Below the pieces are notes generated by a model, which was not told where the DNA came from, did no database searches, and worked only from the letters and a program-made list of their open reading frames with translations. The position numbers and the translations under genes are program-made. A DNA stretch of 19,328 nt. It comes from an uncultured Erythrobacteraceae bacterium. Lineage in GTDB: Bacteria > Pseudomonadota > Alphaproteobacteria > Sphingomonadales > Sphingomonadaceae. Location: the NCBI GenBank assembly GCA_946482075.1, contig CAMLQG010000072.1, positions 1 through 19,328 of the forward strand, read 5' to 3'. Below are positions 1-8,459 of this stretch, in pieces. Within the stretch, counting starts at the first letter, position 1. Every line of letters starts with the position of its first letter.

Positions 1-1583
1 ATGCGGGCTACATCCTGGCGCTGGCAGACGAGCGCGACCTGACCTTCGGCAAGTGGATCACCACCGGGAACGAAGCGGATATCGACCTGTCGGAAGTGCT
101 CGAATTCCTGGCAGACGATCCGGATACCGCCGTGATCCTGGCCTATATCGAAGGGGTAAAACGCGGCGACCGGTTCATGGCGGCACTGGCCAAGGCGCAG
201 GCCGCCGGCAAGCCGACCGTGCTCCTGAAGGTCGGACGGACGGAACGCGGCGCGGAAGCCGCGGCCTCGCACACCGCGTCGCTCGCCGGCTCGGATGCCG
301 TGTTCGACGCGGTGTGCCGCCAGTTCGGTGCCTGCCGCGCCAATTCGGCGGAAGAGATGCTCGACATCGCCTGCGCCGCGCGCCTCGGCCGGTTCCCGGC
401 CGGCAACCGGCTGGGCGTGATCACCGTGTCGGGCGGCATCGGCGTCCAGATCGCGGATCTGGCGGACGATCACGGCCTCGTGCTCCCCCAGGTGCCGGAA
501 GATGCCCAGCGCCGGTTGACCGAGATCGTCCCTTTCGCCTCGCCGCGCAATCCGGTGGACATCACCGCGCAGTTCACCAACGATCCCACTATCATCAACC
601 GCAGCCTGGACGTCATGTTCGAAACGGATCGCTACGACGCGATCTTCCTGTTCATCGGCCATGCCGCAGCCTTTCCCGCGCTGGCGGATCGCTTCGTGGA
701 AGCGGTGGAGGAGGCCCGGCGGAAGTTCCCCGATCGGGTCCTCGTCCTCTGCGCGCTCGGCCCGCGCGAGATCATCGCGCGCTATGAGGCTGCCGGATGC
801 CTGGTCTTCACCTCGCCCGGCCCTGCCGTCGCTGCGCTCGCCGCCTTGCGCCGCTTCGCGTCCCTGAAGGCGGAAAAACACACGGCCGCGCATGTGTTTC
901 ATCAACCAACGGGCGAACTACGGGCGCTGAACGAATATGAAGCGAAAGCCCTTCTCCGGCGCTTCGGCGTTGCCTCGCCCGACGAAAGGCTGGTGCGATC
1001 TTCGGCGGAGGCGGCCAATGCCGGGGACGAGCTGGGCTATCCCGTCGCTCTCAAGATCGCCTCGCCCGACATCCTCCACAAGAGCGAGGTCGGCGGCGTG
1101 GCTCTGAACCTTGCGGATCGCGGAGCGCTCGCCGCTGCTGCCGACGCGATGCTGCGCGATATCCCCAAGCGTATCCCGTCCGCCTGGATCGACGGATTGA
1201 TCGTGGGACAGATGATCTCCGGCGGCGTCGAATGCATCGTCGGCTTGCTGCGCGATCCGGTGTTCGGCCCGGTGGTGATGTTCGGCCTGGGGGGGATCGC
1301 GGTGGAGATCATGCGCGATGTCAGCTTCCGGGTCGGCCGGATCGACGAAGCCGAAGCACTGGCGATGATCCGCGAGACCCGGAGCTTTCCCTTGCTGGAC
1401 GGCTTCCGCGGCCGCTCCAAATGCGATGTCGCGGCGCTGGCCGCCATCCTCTCGCGCCTCTCGGAGGCCTTGGCGGATGGTGCGATCGGTTCCGCGGAAA
1501 TCAACCCGCTCCTCGTCCTCGAGGAAGGCAAGGGAGCCGTGGCGCTCGACGCCGTGGTGGACGTAAACGGATCACCCGGTTGA
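1..1583 (+). CDS. Acyl-CoA synthetase, ADP-forming (acetate-CoA ligase family), 5'-truncated by the window edge
   Basis: The frame is open from base 3 to the TGA at 1581-1583, giving 526 visible residues. Fused enzymes of this family have about 700, so the N-terminal CoA-binding Rossmann domain is mostly outside the window. The family makes acyl-CoA from acid, CoA and ATP, releasing ADP and phosphate through phosphohistidine intermediates. The succinyl-CoA ligase-like part carries SHTASLAGSD, with the candidate phosphohistidine at 270-272. The C-terminal ATP-grasp domain begins near LNEYEAKALLRRFGV (about base 930) and holds HKSEVGGV, with the second candidate histidine at 1077-1079. The protein ends with the typical EINPLLVLEEG segment. 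A TetR gene follows 55 bases downstream on the same strand. The domain family is clear; the acid used is unknown. Confidence 0.9.
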   Translation, partial: AGYILALADERDLTFGKWITTGNEADIDLSEVLEFLADDPDTAVILAYIEGVKRGDRFMAALAKAQAAGKPTVLLKVGRTERGAEAAASHTASLAGSDAVFDAVCRQFGACRANSAEEMLDIACAARLGRFPAGNRLGVITVSGGIGVQIADLADDHGLVLPQVPEDAQRRLTEIVPFASPRNPVDITAQFTNDPTIINRSLDVMFETDRYDAIFLFIGHAAAFPALADRFVEAVEEARRKFPDRVLVLCALGPREIIARYEAAGCLVFTSPGPAVAALAALRRFASLKAEKHTAAHVFHQPTGELRALNEYEAKALLRRFGVASPDERLVRSSAEAANAGDELGYPVALKIASPDILHKSEVGGVALNLADRGALAAAADAMLRDIPKRIPSAWIDGLIVGQMISGGVECIVGLLRDPVFGPVVMFGLGGIAVEIMRDVSFRVGRIDEAEALAMIRETRSFPLLDGFRGRSKCDVAALAAILSRLSEALADGAIGSAEINPLLVLEEGKGAVALDAVVDVNGSPG

Positions 1584-1638
1584 CCTCTCGCAAGGTGTTG
1601 GTCATGGATTGGGCGAATTCCCTGGATCTGGATTGGCG

Positions 1639-2325
1639 ATGAGCGGAACCAAGACGACGCAGAAGCGCGCTAGCACGCCCACCGAGGCCAAGCCTCTGAC
1701 CGTCACGCGCCTGCGGCGTCGCGAACGCAAGACCAGGGCCGAGACGCTGGCCGAGACCCGCGCCAGCCTGATCGCGGCGGCTGCCGAGCTGATCGGCCGG
1801 ATCGGCTATGCGGACTGTTCGATCACCAAGATAACCAGCGCTGCCGGCGTCGCCCAGGGCACGTTCTACACCTATTTCGAATCGCGACAGGAACTGTTCG
1901 ATCTGCTGCTGCCCGAACTTGGCAAGCAGATGATCGAATTCATCGGCCAGCGGTTGAGTGGAGCGAGCTCGCTTCTGGAAGTGGAAGAGCGCGGCCTTCG
2001 CGCCTTCATCGACTTCCACGAGGTCGTGCCGGGCTATCACCGGCTGCTGCGCGAAGCGGAAGCCTTCGCGCCCAAGGCTTATAAACGCCACGTCAAGAAC
2101 GTGACCGAAGGCTATCGGCGCACGCTCACGAAAAGCTGGGAGCGGGGCGAACTCCCCAATTTCGACGAGGACGAACTCGAAATCCTCGGCATCATCTTCA
2201 TGTCCTTCCGCAGCTATTACGGCGCGCGCTTCGTCAGCGGCAAAAGCCAGAAGGGGAAGCACGAAAAGGCCATCCGGACCTACATGAAGTTCATCCGCAG
2301 CGGGATCGGGTCCGAGAAGAGCTGA
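1639..2325 (+). CDS. TetR/AcrR family transcriptional regulator
   Basis: This 228-residue protein has a basic N-terminal tail (about 30 residues), then a classical TetR helix-turn-helix at about residues 38-85 containing SITKITSAAGVAQGTFYTYF. The C-terminal part is helical and would be the ligand-binding and dimerisation domain. I chose the ATG at 1639. A TTG at 1609 in the same frame is possible, but neither has a strong ribosome binding site. The gene lies just downstream of the ADP-forming acyl-CoA synthetase and converges with the CoA ligase on the other strand. It may control either neighbour; the ligand is not evident. The family assignment is firm and the target is inference. Confidence 0.9.
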   Translation: MSGTKTTQKRASTPTEAKPLTVTRLRRRERKTRAETLAETRASLIAAAAELIGRIGYADCSITKITSAAGVAQGTFYTYFESRQELFDLLLPELGKQMIEFIGQRLSGASSLLEVEERGLRAFIDFHEVVPGYHRLLREAEAFAPKAYKRHVKNVTEGYRRTLTKSWERGELPNFDEDELEILGIIFMSFRSYYGARFVSGKSQKGKHEKAIRTYMKFIRSGIGSEKS

Positions 2326-2346
2326 GACCAGCGCCGCCAGCGCAGT

Positions 2347-4002
2347 TCATACCGGTTGGCGCACACGCTTGGCGACGATGCCGGCTGCATGCGCATCCCA
2401 GCTCGCCGGTGTCACCCCATCGTCGCGCAGCTTGTATTTCTGGACGCGCCCGGTCGGCGTCTTGGGCAGTTCACTGCGATATTCGACGTAGCGGGGCACC
2501 GCGAAATGCGGGAGATTGTCGATCGACCAGCGGCAAAGCTCCTCCTCCGTGACCTGCTCGCCGCCCTTGAGGACTATGGTGACCTTGAGATCCTCTTCCG
2601 CCCCGGCTTCCCGCCGCACGGAATGGAACGCCACTTCCGCCACGGCAGGATGCAGCATGAAGCTCCGCTCTACTTCGAAGCTGGAGATGTTCTCGCCCCG
2701 GCTGCGGACGTAATCCTTCTTCCGGTCGACGAAATAGAAATAGCCGTCCTCGTCGATCCGGGCGACATCGCCCGTGCGCATCCACAGGTCGCGCCAGACC
2801 GCCGCCGTCGCTTCCGGCCGACGCCAATAGCCGGCGAACATGATGTTCGGCTTGCGCGGCCTGACCCAGATCTCGCCCGGCACGCCCACCGGCGCGGGAC
2901 GCTGCCGATCGTCGATGATCATCACGTCGAAATCGTCGCAAGGCTTGCCGGCGGAATATTCCGGCGGGGTCTTCTGGCCATAATGGTGATGCGCGATCTT
3001 CGAAGCTTCGGTCTGCCCATATCCGTAGCTGTTGAGATAGGGCACGCCGAAACGGTCCCGCCAGATCGCGCGGATCTCCGGCGTTATCGGCACGCCGGTG
3101 ACGATGCGCAGCTGGCCGAAACAGCGCTTCATGGCGTCATTGTCCGGCGCCTGGGCGAGCAGCGGGAAGATCGACGCCATCAGCGTGGCGAGCGTAGCGC
3201 CGGATCGTTCGATTTCCGGCCAGAAGCCGGTGACGGAGAACTGCCTGGCGATCGAAATGGTCGTGCGGGCCAGAAGCGCGCTGATGATCCCATAGCCTGA
3301 GGTGCTGATGTGGAACATCGGCAGCGGCGTCCACATCACTTCGCCCGGTTGCGGGGGCATGCTCTCATTATGCTGAATGCCGTTCTGGACGAGGTAGTTG
3401 TAGCTGATCATGCAACCCTTCGAAGGCCCCGTCGTGCCCGAGGTGTAGATCAGGCAGGCGATGTCCGAAGGCTGGGCTTCATGCGCGGGCAGCGTATCGT
3501 CCACGCCCCGGTGATTGTCGAGATGATCCACGGTGACCGGCGCGCCATCCGGCAGGGGGCCGTTCCCGGTCACCAGAATCAGGGAGATTTCGGGCAGGCG
3601 GTCGATGATTTCCAGCAGGTTCTGGAGATAGTAGCCTTCGCAGATGACGATCTTCGCACCCGAATCCGCTATCTGGTGACGCAGGAACTCGTGGCGGTAG
3701 GCCGTATTCACCGGCACCCAGATCGCGCCGATCTTGTTGGCGCCGAACCAGCAGGTCACGCCGTCGATCCCGTTGTCGAGCAGCGTGATGATCGTTTCAC
3801 CCGGCTGCAGCCCCAACCCGGCAAGCGAATTGGCCATGCGCGATGAAAGGCGGTCGACTTCCGCATAGGTGAACTTCGTACCTTCGAAGTCGAGGAATAT
3901 CCTGTCGCCTGAATCCACTACTGCCTGGCGCAGGATATTGAGCGGCGTGTCCTGGCGGGCCGAAGCCCACAGGCTGGCATCGAAGGCTTTCATCTCGGCC
4001 AT
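2347..4002 (-). CDS. AMP-forming acyl-CoA ligase (ANL superfamily, CaiC/FadD-like), copy 1
   Basis: This 551-residue enzyme would activate a carboxylic acid through an acyl-adenylate to its CoA thioester. Visible motifs are the P-loop YTSGTTGPSKG (residues 186-196), YGQTE (328-332), the TGD aspartate (412), the hinge region DRKKDYVRSRGENISSFE (426-443) and a C-terminal TPTGRVQKYKLR. In that last motif Arg519 stands where most ANL enzymes have the catalytic lysine. The start is the ATG at 4000-4002, preceded by AAGGAGAGGGAA; a GTG 33 bases upstream is in frame but lacks such a site. It lies 85 bases downstream of nodT on the same strand and may be read through from the efflux operon or from its own promoter. 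It is a paralogue of the ligase at 16002-17657 and has the same length. The substrate is unknown; a bulky hydrophobic acid is a guess from context. Confidence 0.93.
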   Translation of the reverse strand: MAEMKAFDASLWASARQDTPLNILRQAVVDSGDRIFLDFEGTKFTYAEVDRLSSRMANSLAGLGLQPGETIITLLDNGIDGVTCWFGANKIGAIWVPVNTAYRHEFLRHQIADSGAKIVICEGYYLQNLLEIIDRLPEISLILVTGNGPLPDGAPVTVDHLDNHRGVDDTLPAHEAQPSDIACLIYTSGTTGPSKGCMISYNYLVQNGIQHNESMPPQPGEVMWTPLPMFHISTSGYGIISALLARTTISIARQFSVTGFWPEIERSGATLATLMASIFPLLAQAPDNDAMKRCFGQLRIVTGVPITPEIRAIWRDRFGVPYLNSYGYGQTEASKIAHHHYGQKTPPEYSAGKPCDDFDVMIIDDRQRPAPVGVPGEIWVRPRKPNIMFAGYWRRPEATAAVWRDLWMRTGDVARIDEDGYFYFVDRKKDYVRSRGENISSFEVERSFMLHPAVAEVAFHSVRREAGAEEDLKVTIVLKGGEQVTEEELCRWSIDNLPHFAVPRYVEYRSELPKTPTGRVQKYKLRDDGVTPASWDAHAAGIVAKRVRQPV

Positions 4003-4050
4003 TTCCCTCTCCTTCGCGCCGGCTCTGCACGGCACGTTTATTCTTCCGGC

Positions 4051-4078
4051 ATGCTAGATCCGCAAAGCCGCTCGCCAA
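4051..4078 (-). promoter_or_regulatory. Possible sigma-70-like promoter for CoA ligase copy 1
   Basis: Read on the minus strand, TTGGCG (4078-4073), a 16-base spacer and TAGCAT (4056-4051) lie about 50 bases upstream of the ligase ATG, in the nodT-ligase gap. Each box matches 4 of 6 consensus bases. This is a weak pattern match with no other support. If real, it would uncouple the ligase from the pump genes. Confidence 0.22.
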
Positions 4079-4087
4079 GATGGAATC

Positions 4088-5524
4088 TCACTTGGCTGCC
4101 ACATCCCAGCCGGTGCCGAGCGATTTGGCCAGTGCAATATAGGCCAAAGTGACGTCCGCCCGTGCATTCACCGAAGCGACCCACACTTCCGAACGGACGA
4201 CATAGGCCCGTTCCATCGCGATCTTCGAATCCGTGCCCGCCGCCGCGCGCTCCATGGCGATCTGATACATCCGTTCGTGATGGCGCGCGGCATCCAGCCG
4301 ATGGACATAGGCCGTGCGGCTGGCCCCGAAGCGCGTGAGCGAGGCTTCGGCATCCTGCAGCGCGAGCAGCACCTTGCCCTTGTAGTCGGCCAGCGCGGCA
4401 TCGCGCGCCGCCTCCGCCCCGCGTACGGCAGCGGCACCGCGCCCGAAATCCAGGAACGACCAGGACAGGCGCGGCATCGCGGCGTTGTTGAGCGGGCCGC
4501 CATCGAAGACATCGCCGATCCGCGGCCCGCCGAGCCCGATCAGGCCGAGAAAACTGATCTGCGGGAAACGGCGCGCCTGTTCGATCCCGATCCGGGCGCT
4601 GGCGGCGGCCAGTTCACGCTCTGCCCGGCGGATGTCGGGGCGATGCTGGAGCAGGGTCGATACGTCCCCGATCGCCACTTCGGCGGGCGGGAGCGGGATG
4701 TTCTCCGGCTCACCGCCATTGTCGAGGCCGATCCCGAGCGCCCCGGGCTCCTGACCGGTCAGCACGGCCAACGCATCCTTCAGAGTGGTGACCTCGGCGT
4801 GGATGCTATCGACCCGCGCCTTGATGATCGCCAGCTCGGCCAGGGCGTCTTCCAGTTCCTTGTCCGATGACGCTCCCTGCGCCCTGCGCTGCCGTTCCAG
4901 AGCGAGGATTCTCATACGCAGATCGATGCCGCCTTCCAGCGCGACAGTGCTGACCTGACGCGCGCGCAGCGTCACATAGGTCCGCGCGATCTCCGCTGCG
5001 AGCGTGACACGTGCATCGGCCAGTTCGGCATCCGCCGCTTCCGCAGCCGCTTTCGCGCGTTCCACATTGCGCTGCGCGCCGCCCCACAGATCCACTTCCC
5101 ACTGCGCATCGAAGCCCAGATTGAACATGTCACCCGACAGGCGGCGGCTGGCGCTCAGCACATCTCCCGGCAGATCGGTGTGGAGATACAGGGCCGAAGC
5201 GGCCAGGGCCGGCATGTTCGCCGCCTTGGCGGAACTGATGCCCGCCCGGGCCTGACGTACGCGCGCCATTGCGGCTTGCGGCATCGGGGCATCGGCCAGA
5301 CCGCGCGCGATCAGGCCGTCGAGCTGTGGATCGCCCAGCGCAGTCCACCAGGGCGCGAGGGCGGGTGCGGGCGTGGTTCCTTCCGGCGCGCGCACGAAAC
5401 TGTTGCGCGCCGCCGAAGCGGGTTGGCGCACTTCCGGACGTGCATAGTCGGGGCCCTGCACGCAGCCTGCGGTCGGGATGATCAGCGCGCAGCACGGCGC
5501 GAACAGGCGAAGAAGACTGGTCAA
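4088..5524 (-). CDS. RND/MFS-type efflux outer membrane lipoprotein, NodT family
   Basis: This is the outer membrane factor (TolC/NodT type) of a tripartite pump; the trimer forms the channel across the outer membrane and periplasm. The 478-residue protein starts with a hydrophobic leader and a lipobox-like TAGC, followed by GPDY after the candidate lipidated Cys21, a hallmark of NodT proteins. Two outer membrane efflux repeats follow, with PWWTALGDPQLDGLI and later HRPDIRRAERELAAA. The only sensible start is a TTG at 5524-5522 that overlaps the emrB stop codon as TTGA, so translation is probably coupled to emrB. The same reading frame stays open upstream across emrB, but that part is antisense-like noise with no homology I recognise. 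Family firm, start fairly firm, substrate unknown. Confidence 0.92.
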   Translation of the reverse strand: MTSLLRLFAPCCALIIPTAGCVQGPDYARPEVRQPASAARNSFVRAPEGTTPAPALAPWWTALGDPQLDGLIARGLADAPMPQAAMARVRQARAGISSAKAANMPALAASALYLHTDLPGDVLSASRRLSGDMFNLGFDAQWEVDLWGGAQRNVERAKAAAEAADAELADARVTLAAEIARTYVTLRARQVSTVALEGGIDLRMRILALERQRRAQGASSDKELEDALAELAIIKARVDSIHAEVTTLKDALAVLTGQEPGALGIGLDNGGEPENIPLPPAEVAIGDVSTLLQHRPDIRRAERELAAASARIGIEQARRFPQISFLGLIGLGGPRIGDVFDGGPLNNAAMPRLSWSFLDFGRGAAAVRGAEAARDAALADYKGKVLLALQDAEASLTRFGASRTAYVHRLDAARHHERMYQIAMERAAAGTDSKIAMERAYVVRSEVWVASVNARADVTLAYIALAKSLGTGWDVAAK

Positions 5525-7107
5525 TGCATGCCCATTTCGAAATCGTCCGGCAGAGGCTGCAACAGCATCACTAGCGGAATGATCAGCACCGTGGCGCATC
5601 CCATCAGGAAGAAATTGTCGGCGAAGGCCATGACCATCGCATCTCGACCGACTTCCGCCTGCAGCATGCGATAGGCAGCGCTCAGCCCGTCCTGCCCGCC
5701 GCCGAGAGCTTCGGCCGCCGCACCTATGCGGGACTGGAGCCCGATCGAATTGGCCGACAGGGTGGAGAATATCTCCCACTGATGCACGTCGAACTGGTGA
5801 TCGCGCATCGTCGCCAGGATGGCGAGGCCGAACGCTCCGCCCAGGTTGCGGGATGCGTTGAACAGACCGGATGCATCGGCTGCGTCGGTCACGCCGCCGC
5901 TGCTGATGCTGGCCTGATTGAGCATCGCCATCGCGATCAGCAGACCACCCCCCATGACAAGCTGCGGCACCACGAATTGCGGGCCCGCAGTGTCCGGCGA
6001 CAGCTGGCTGTTGATGAAGCATCCGGTGGCCACGGCGGCAAAGCCGGCGGCAGTGGCCCAGCGGATATTCACCCGGGGAAGCATCGCGGGAACCAGCGGC
6101 ATCAGGATGAGCGGTGGGATGCCGAAGATCAGCACCACCTGCCCGGCCTGGAACGCATTGTAGCCCGCGATCGCGACGAGGAATTGCGGCGTGATGTAAG
6201 GCAACGAGAGCAGGATCACGCCGCCCACGAAGGACATGATCACGATTCCGGCGAAGTCCGGCTTGCGCACGATCCGCAAGCGGATGACCGGTCGCCGCGC
6301 CCGGAACTGGCCCCAGGCGATCAGGATGAAGCCCAAGATGGACACTACTGCCAGATTGGTGATCAGGCTGGATTCGAACCATTGCTCCCGATGGCCTTCC
6401 TCCAGCACCACGGTGAGCGCGCCGAGGCCGAGGATCATGCCGGCCACGCCGGCCCAGTCGGCCTCGAAGATCTCCGAAAGGTCGGCCTTGGCGGGTTGCA
6501 GCCCCAGCAGCAGCAGCGCGACGAGAATCCCGCAGATGGGCACGTTGATGAAGAAGGCGTAATGCCAGCTGAGATTTTCGGTCAGCCATCCGCCGAGGAT
6601 CGGCCCCAGGATCGGGGCTACCAGCACGGTGGAGCCGAACAGCGCGGTGCCGATCGGCTGCTGACGGGCGGGCAACCTCGTGGCGATGATGATCATGGCG
6701 GTCGGGATCATCGCCCCGCCGGTGAAGCCCTGCCCGACCCGGCCCACGATCATCGTGGTGAGATCGCCCGCCAGGCCGCACATTACCGAAAAGAGCGTGA
6801 ACAGAACCGCCGCACCGAGCAGAAAACGCCGCAGCCCGAGCATGCGTTCGAACCATCCGGTAAGCGGGATGACGATGATCTCGGCCACGAGATAGGCGGT
6901 CGAGACCCATGTCCCCTCGGTAGCCGACGCGCCGATCTCGCCCTGAATGGTCGGCAGCGAGGAATTGACGATCGAGATGTCGAGCGAGGCCATGAAGGAA
7001 CCGAGCGATCCGGCGATCACGGCCATCCATTCCGCGGAACCGGCGCGTTCGGGCAGCTTGGCTGGCGCGGCTGGCGGACCTGTATCGGCAAGAGCGACCG
7101 TGTTCAT
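5521..7107 (-). CDS. emrB: MFS multidrug transporter, DHA2 (EmrB/QacA) family
   Basis: This 528-residue inner membrane protein is of the size expected for a 14-TM drug:H+ antiporter. TM1 carries SLDISIVNSSLPTIQ with the conserved aspartate, the loop 2-3 region has LTGWFERMLGLRRFLL, and motif C of antiporters is seen as GPILGGWLTENLSWHYAFF. The ATG at 7107-7105 overlaps the emrA stop as ATGA, and its own stop overlaps the nodT TTG. The order emrA-emrB-nodT is that of a complete three-part system that pumps hydrophobic compounds from the cytoplasm or inner leaflet out of the cell. By homology the substrate could be uncouplers, aromatic acids or solvents; here it may be the compound degraded by neighbouring genes, which is inference. 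Confidence 0.95.
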   Translation of the reverse strand: MNTVALADTGPPAAPAKLPERAGSAEWMAVIAGSLGSFMASLDISIVNSSLPTIQGEIGASATEGTWVSTAYLVAEIIVIPLTGWFERMLGLRRFLLGAAVLFTLFSVMCGLAGDLTTMIVGRVGQGFTGGAMIPTAMIIIATRLPARQQPIGTALFGSTVLVAPILGPILGGWLTENLSWHYAFFINVPICGILVALLLLGLQPAKADLSEIFEADWAGVAGMILGLGALTVVLEEGHREQWFESSLITNLAVVSILGFILIAWGQFRARRPVIRLRIVRKPDFAGIVIMSFVGGVILLSLPYITPQFLVAIAGYNAFQAGQVVLIFGIPPLILMPLVPAMLPRVNIRWATAAGFAAVATGCFINSQLSPDTAGPQFVVPQLVMGGGLLIAMAMLNQASISSGGVTDAADASGLFNASRNLGGAFGLAILATMRDHQFDVHQWEIFSTLSANSIGLQSRIGAAAEALGGGQDGLSAAYRMLQAEVGRDAMVMAFADNFFLMGCATVLIIPLVMLLQPLPDDFEMGMH

Positions 7108-8261
7108 CGCTCTGTGCCGCGCTCCTGCTCGGCACGCAGGGTTTCCAGTTCCTCCTGCCCGCTGCGCGTATCCACCTCGACCTCGACCGAAAGGCCGGGG
7201 GCCAGCGCTCGCCGGGCCGCTTCGCTCAGCGGCTCGAGCCGGATGCGGACGGGAACGCGCTGGACGATCTTGGTGAAATTGCCCGTCGCATTCTCCGGCG
7301 GGATCAGCGAGAAATTGGCGCCCGTGCCCGGAGTGATGCTTTCCACCACGCCTCTGAAGGCGACGCCGGGCAACGCATCGACCCGCACTTCGGCAGGCTG
7401 GCCCGGCCGCATGAGCCCGACCTGCGTTTCCTTGAAATTGGCCTCGATATAGACGCCCTTCAGCGGAACCAGCGTCATCAGCCGCACGCCGGGCTGGACG
7501 AACTGCCCCACCCTGACGCTCTTGTCGGCCACGCGCCCCGCAAGGGGAGCCTTGAGCGCGGTGCGTTCGAGATCGTTTGCTGCCGACCGCCTGTCCGCCC
7601 GGGCGAGATCGGCCTGCGCGCGCGACTGGCCCTGCTGCGCGGTGATGGTGGCGATCCTGCGGCGAGCGACATCGAGCTGGGCCTGGCGCGCCGTGAGCTG
7701 CGCGCGGGCGCGATCCTGGTCGGCCCGGCGCTGGGACAGCTTCTCCGCCGGCTCGGCCCCGCTGGCCGCGAGCGGAGCGTATCGCGCCACTTCGCGCGCC
7801 GCGAAATCGGCATCCGCCCGCGCCGCGCGCACGCCGGCTTCCGCTTCGGCAATGGCGGCGCGCGCTTCCGCGAGGCTCGCCGCGGTCACCCGCCCCTGCG
7901 AGACCGCCGCCGCGATGCCGGCATCCGCGCTCGCCGCGCGGGTGCGGTAATCGGTCGGGTCGAGTGAGACCAGCAGCGCGCCTTCGCGCACAATGGCGTT
8001 GTCTTCCACCGGAACGGAAGTGACGAAGCCAGCCAGCTTGGAACTGATCGCGACCTGATCAACCTGGACGTAGGCGTTGTTGGTTTCCTGGAAATAGCGG
8101 CCCCGGAAGTAATATTCGAGGAACCACCCGATCCCGCCGATGACGATCACGGCAAGCACGATCAACAGCACCCGCTTGCGCCCGCTCGGCATTCCCTTGC
8201 GCGATTCCTCCGCCTGCTCTGCTTCCTGCGATACGGCCGGAACCGGCTGGGTCGAGTCCAT
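7104..8261 (-). CDS. emrA: HlyD/EmrA family membrane fusion (periplasmic adaptor) protein
   Basis: The 385-residue adaptor links the EmrB-like transporter to the NodT-like outer membrane factor. A cytoplasmic tail of about 30 residues is followed by one membrane anchor (residues 31-50, VLLIVLAVIVIGGIGWFL), the biotinyl-lipoyl-like part (TNNAYVQVDQVAISSKLAG), a long alanine/arginine-rich coiled-coil hairpin (about residues 95-220), and the second half of the lipoyl domain with LKAPLAGRVADKSVRVGQ. I chose the ATG at 8261. An ATG at 8315 is also in frame, but it lies upstream of the proposed -10 box and would add a non-conserved leader. First gene of the pump operon, divergent from a TetR gene. 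Confidence 0.93.
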   Translation of the reverse strand: MDSTQPVPAVSQEAEQAEESRKGMPSGRKRVLLIVLAVIVIGGIGWFLEYYFRGRYFQETNNAYVQVDQVAISSKLAGFVTSVPVEDNAIVREGALLVSLDPTDYRTRAASADAGIAAAVSQGRVTAASLAEARAAIAEAEAGVRAARADADFAAREVARYAPLAASGAEPAEKLSQRRADQDRARAQLTARQAQLDVARRRIATITAQQGQSRAQADLARADRRSAANDLERTALKAPLAGRVADKSVRVGQFVQPGVRLMTLVPLKGVYIEANFKETQVGLMRPGQPAEVRVDALPGVAFRGVVESITPGTGANFSLIPPENATGNFTKIVQRVPVRIRLEPLSEAARRALAPGLSVEVEVDTRSGQEELETLRAEQERGTER

Positions 8262-8305
8262 CGAAAAATGCGCCCTTAGACAAAACGAAACGTGACTGTT
8301 CCTTT

Positions 8306-8334
8306 TTTCTAGCATTCGTGCTTATGTGTTTCAA
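8306..8334 (-). promoter_or_regulatory. Candidate promoter of the emrA-emrB-nodT operon
   Basis: On the minus strand, TTGAAA (8334-8329), a 17-base spacer and TAGAAA (8311-8306) lie 45 bases upstream of the emrA ATG. Spacing is ideal and the boxes match 5 and 4 of 6 consensus bases. The region between emrA and the divergent TetR gene is clearly AT-richer than its surroundings, as expected for a shared control region. Short TGTTTC (8327-8332) and GAAACA (8370-8375) arms may belong to an operator, but their spacing is wide. Confidence 0.4.
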
Positions 8335-8459
8335 GGTAGATGGTATTCGCATTTGCGCGGATATGATCGGAAACAGCAGGGCAGCCTGATAGAGATGAAG
8401 GAATTTGGAGAAACGGCTTGGTTTCTTTGCTTCGACATCGCGATGCGGAGCATGGACGC

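Noticed and set aside
5525..7135. Upstream continuation of the nodT reading frame through emrB, which could be read as a fusion protein
   Set aside because: The upstream part is an out-of-frame reading of emrB with arginine/histidine-rich noise; the lipoprotein leader and the TTGA overlap mark the true start at 5524.
5782..7452. A 556-codon open frame antisense to emrB and emrA
   Set aside because: Charged, low-complexity composition and no recognisable motif; both genes on the other strand are certain.
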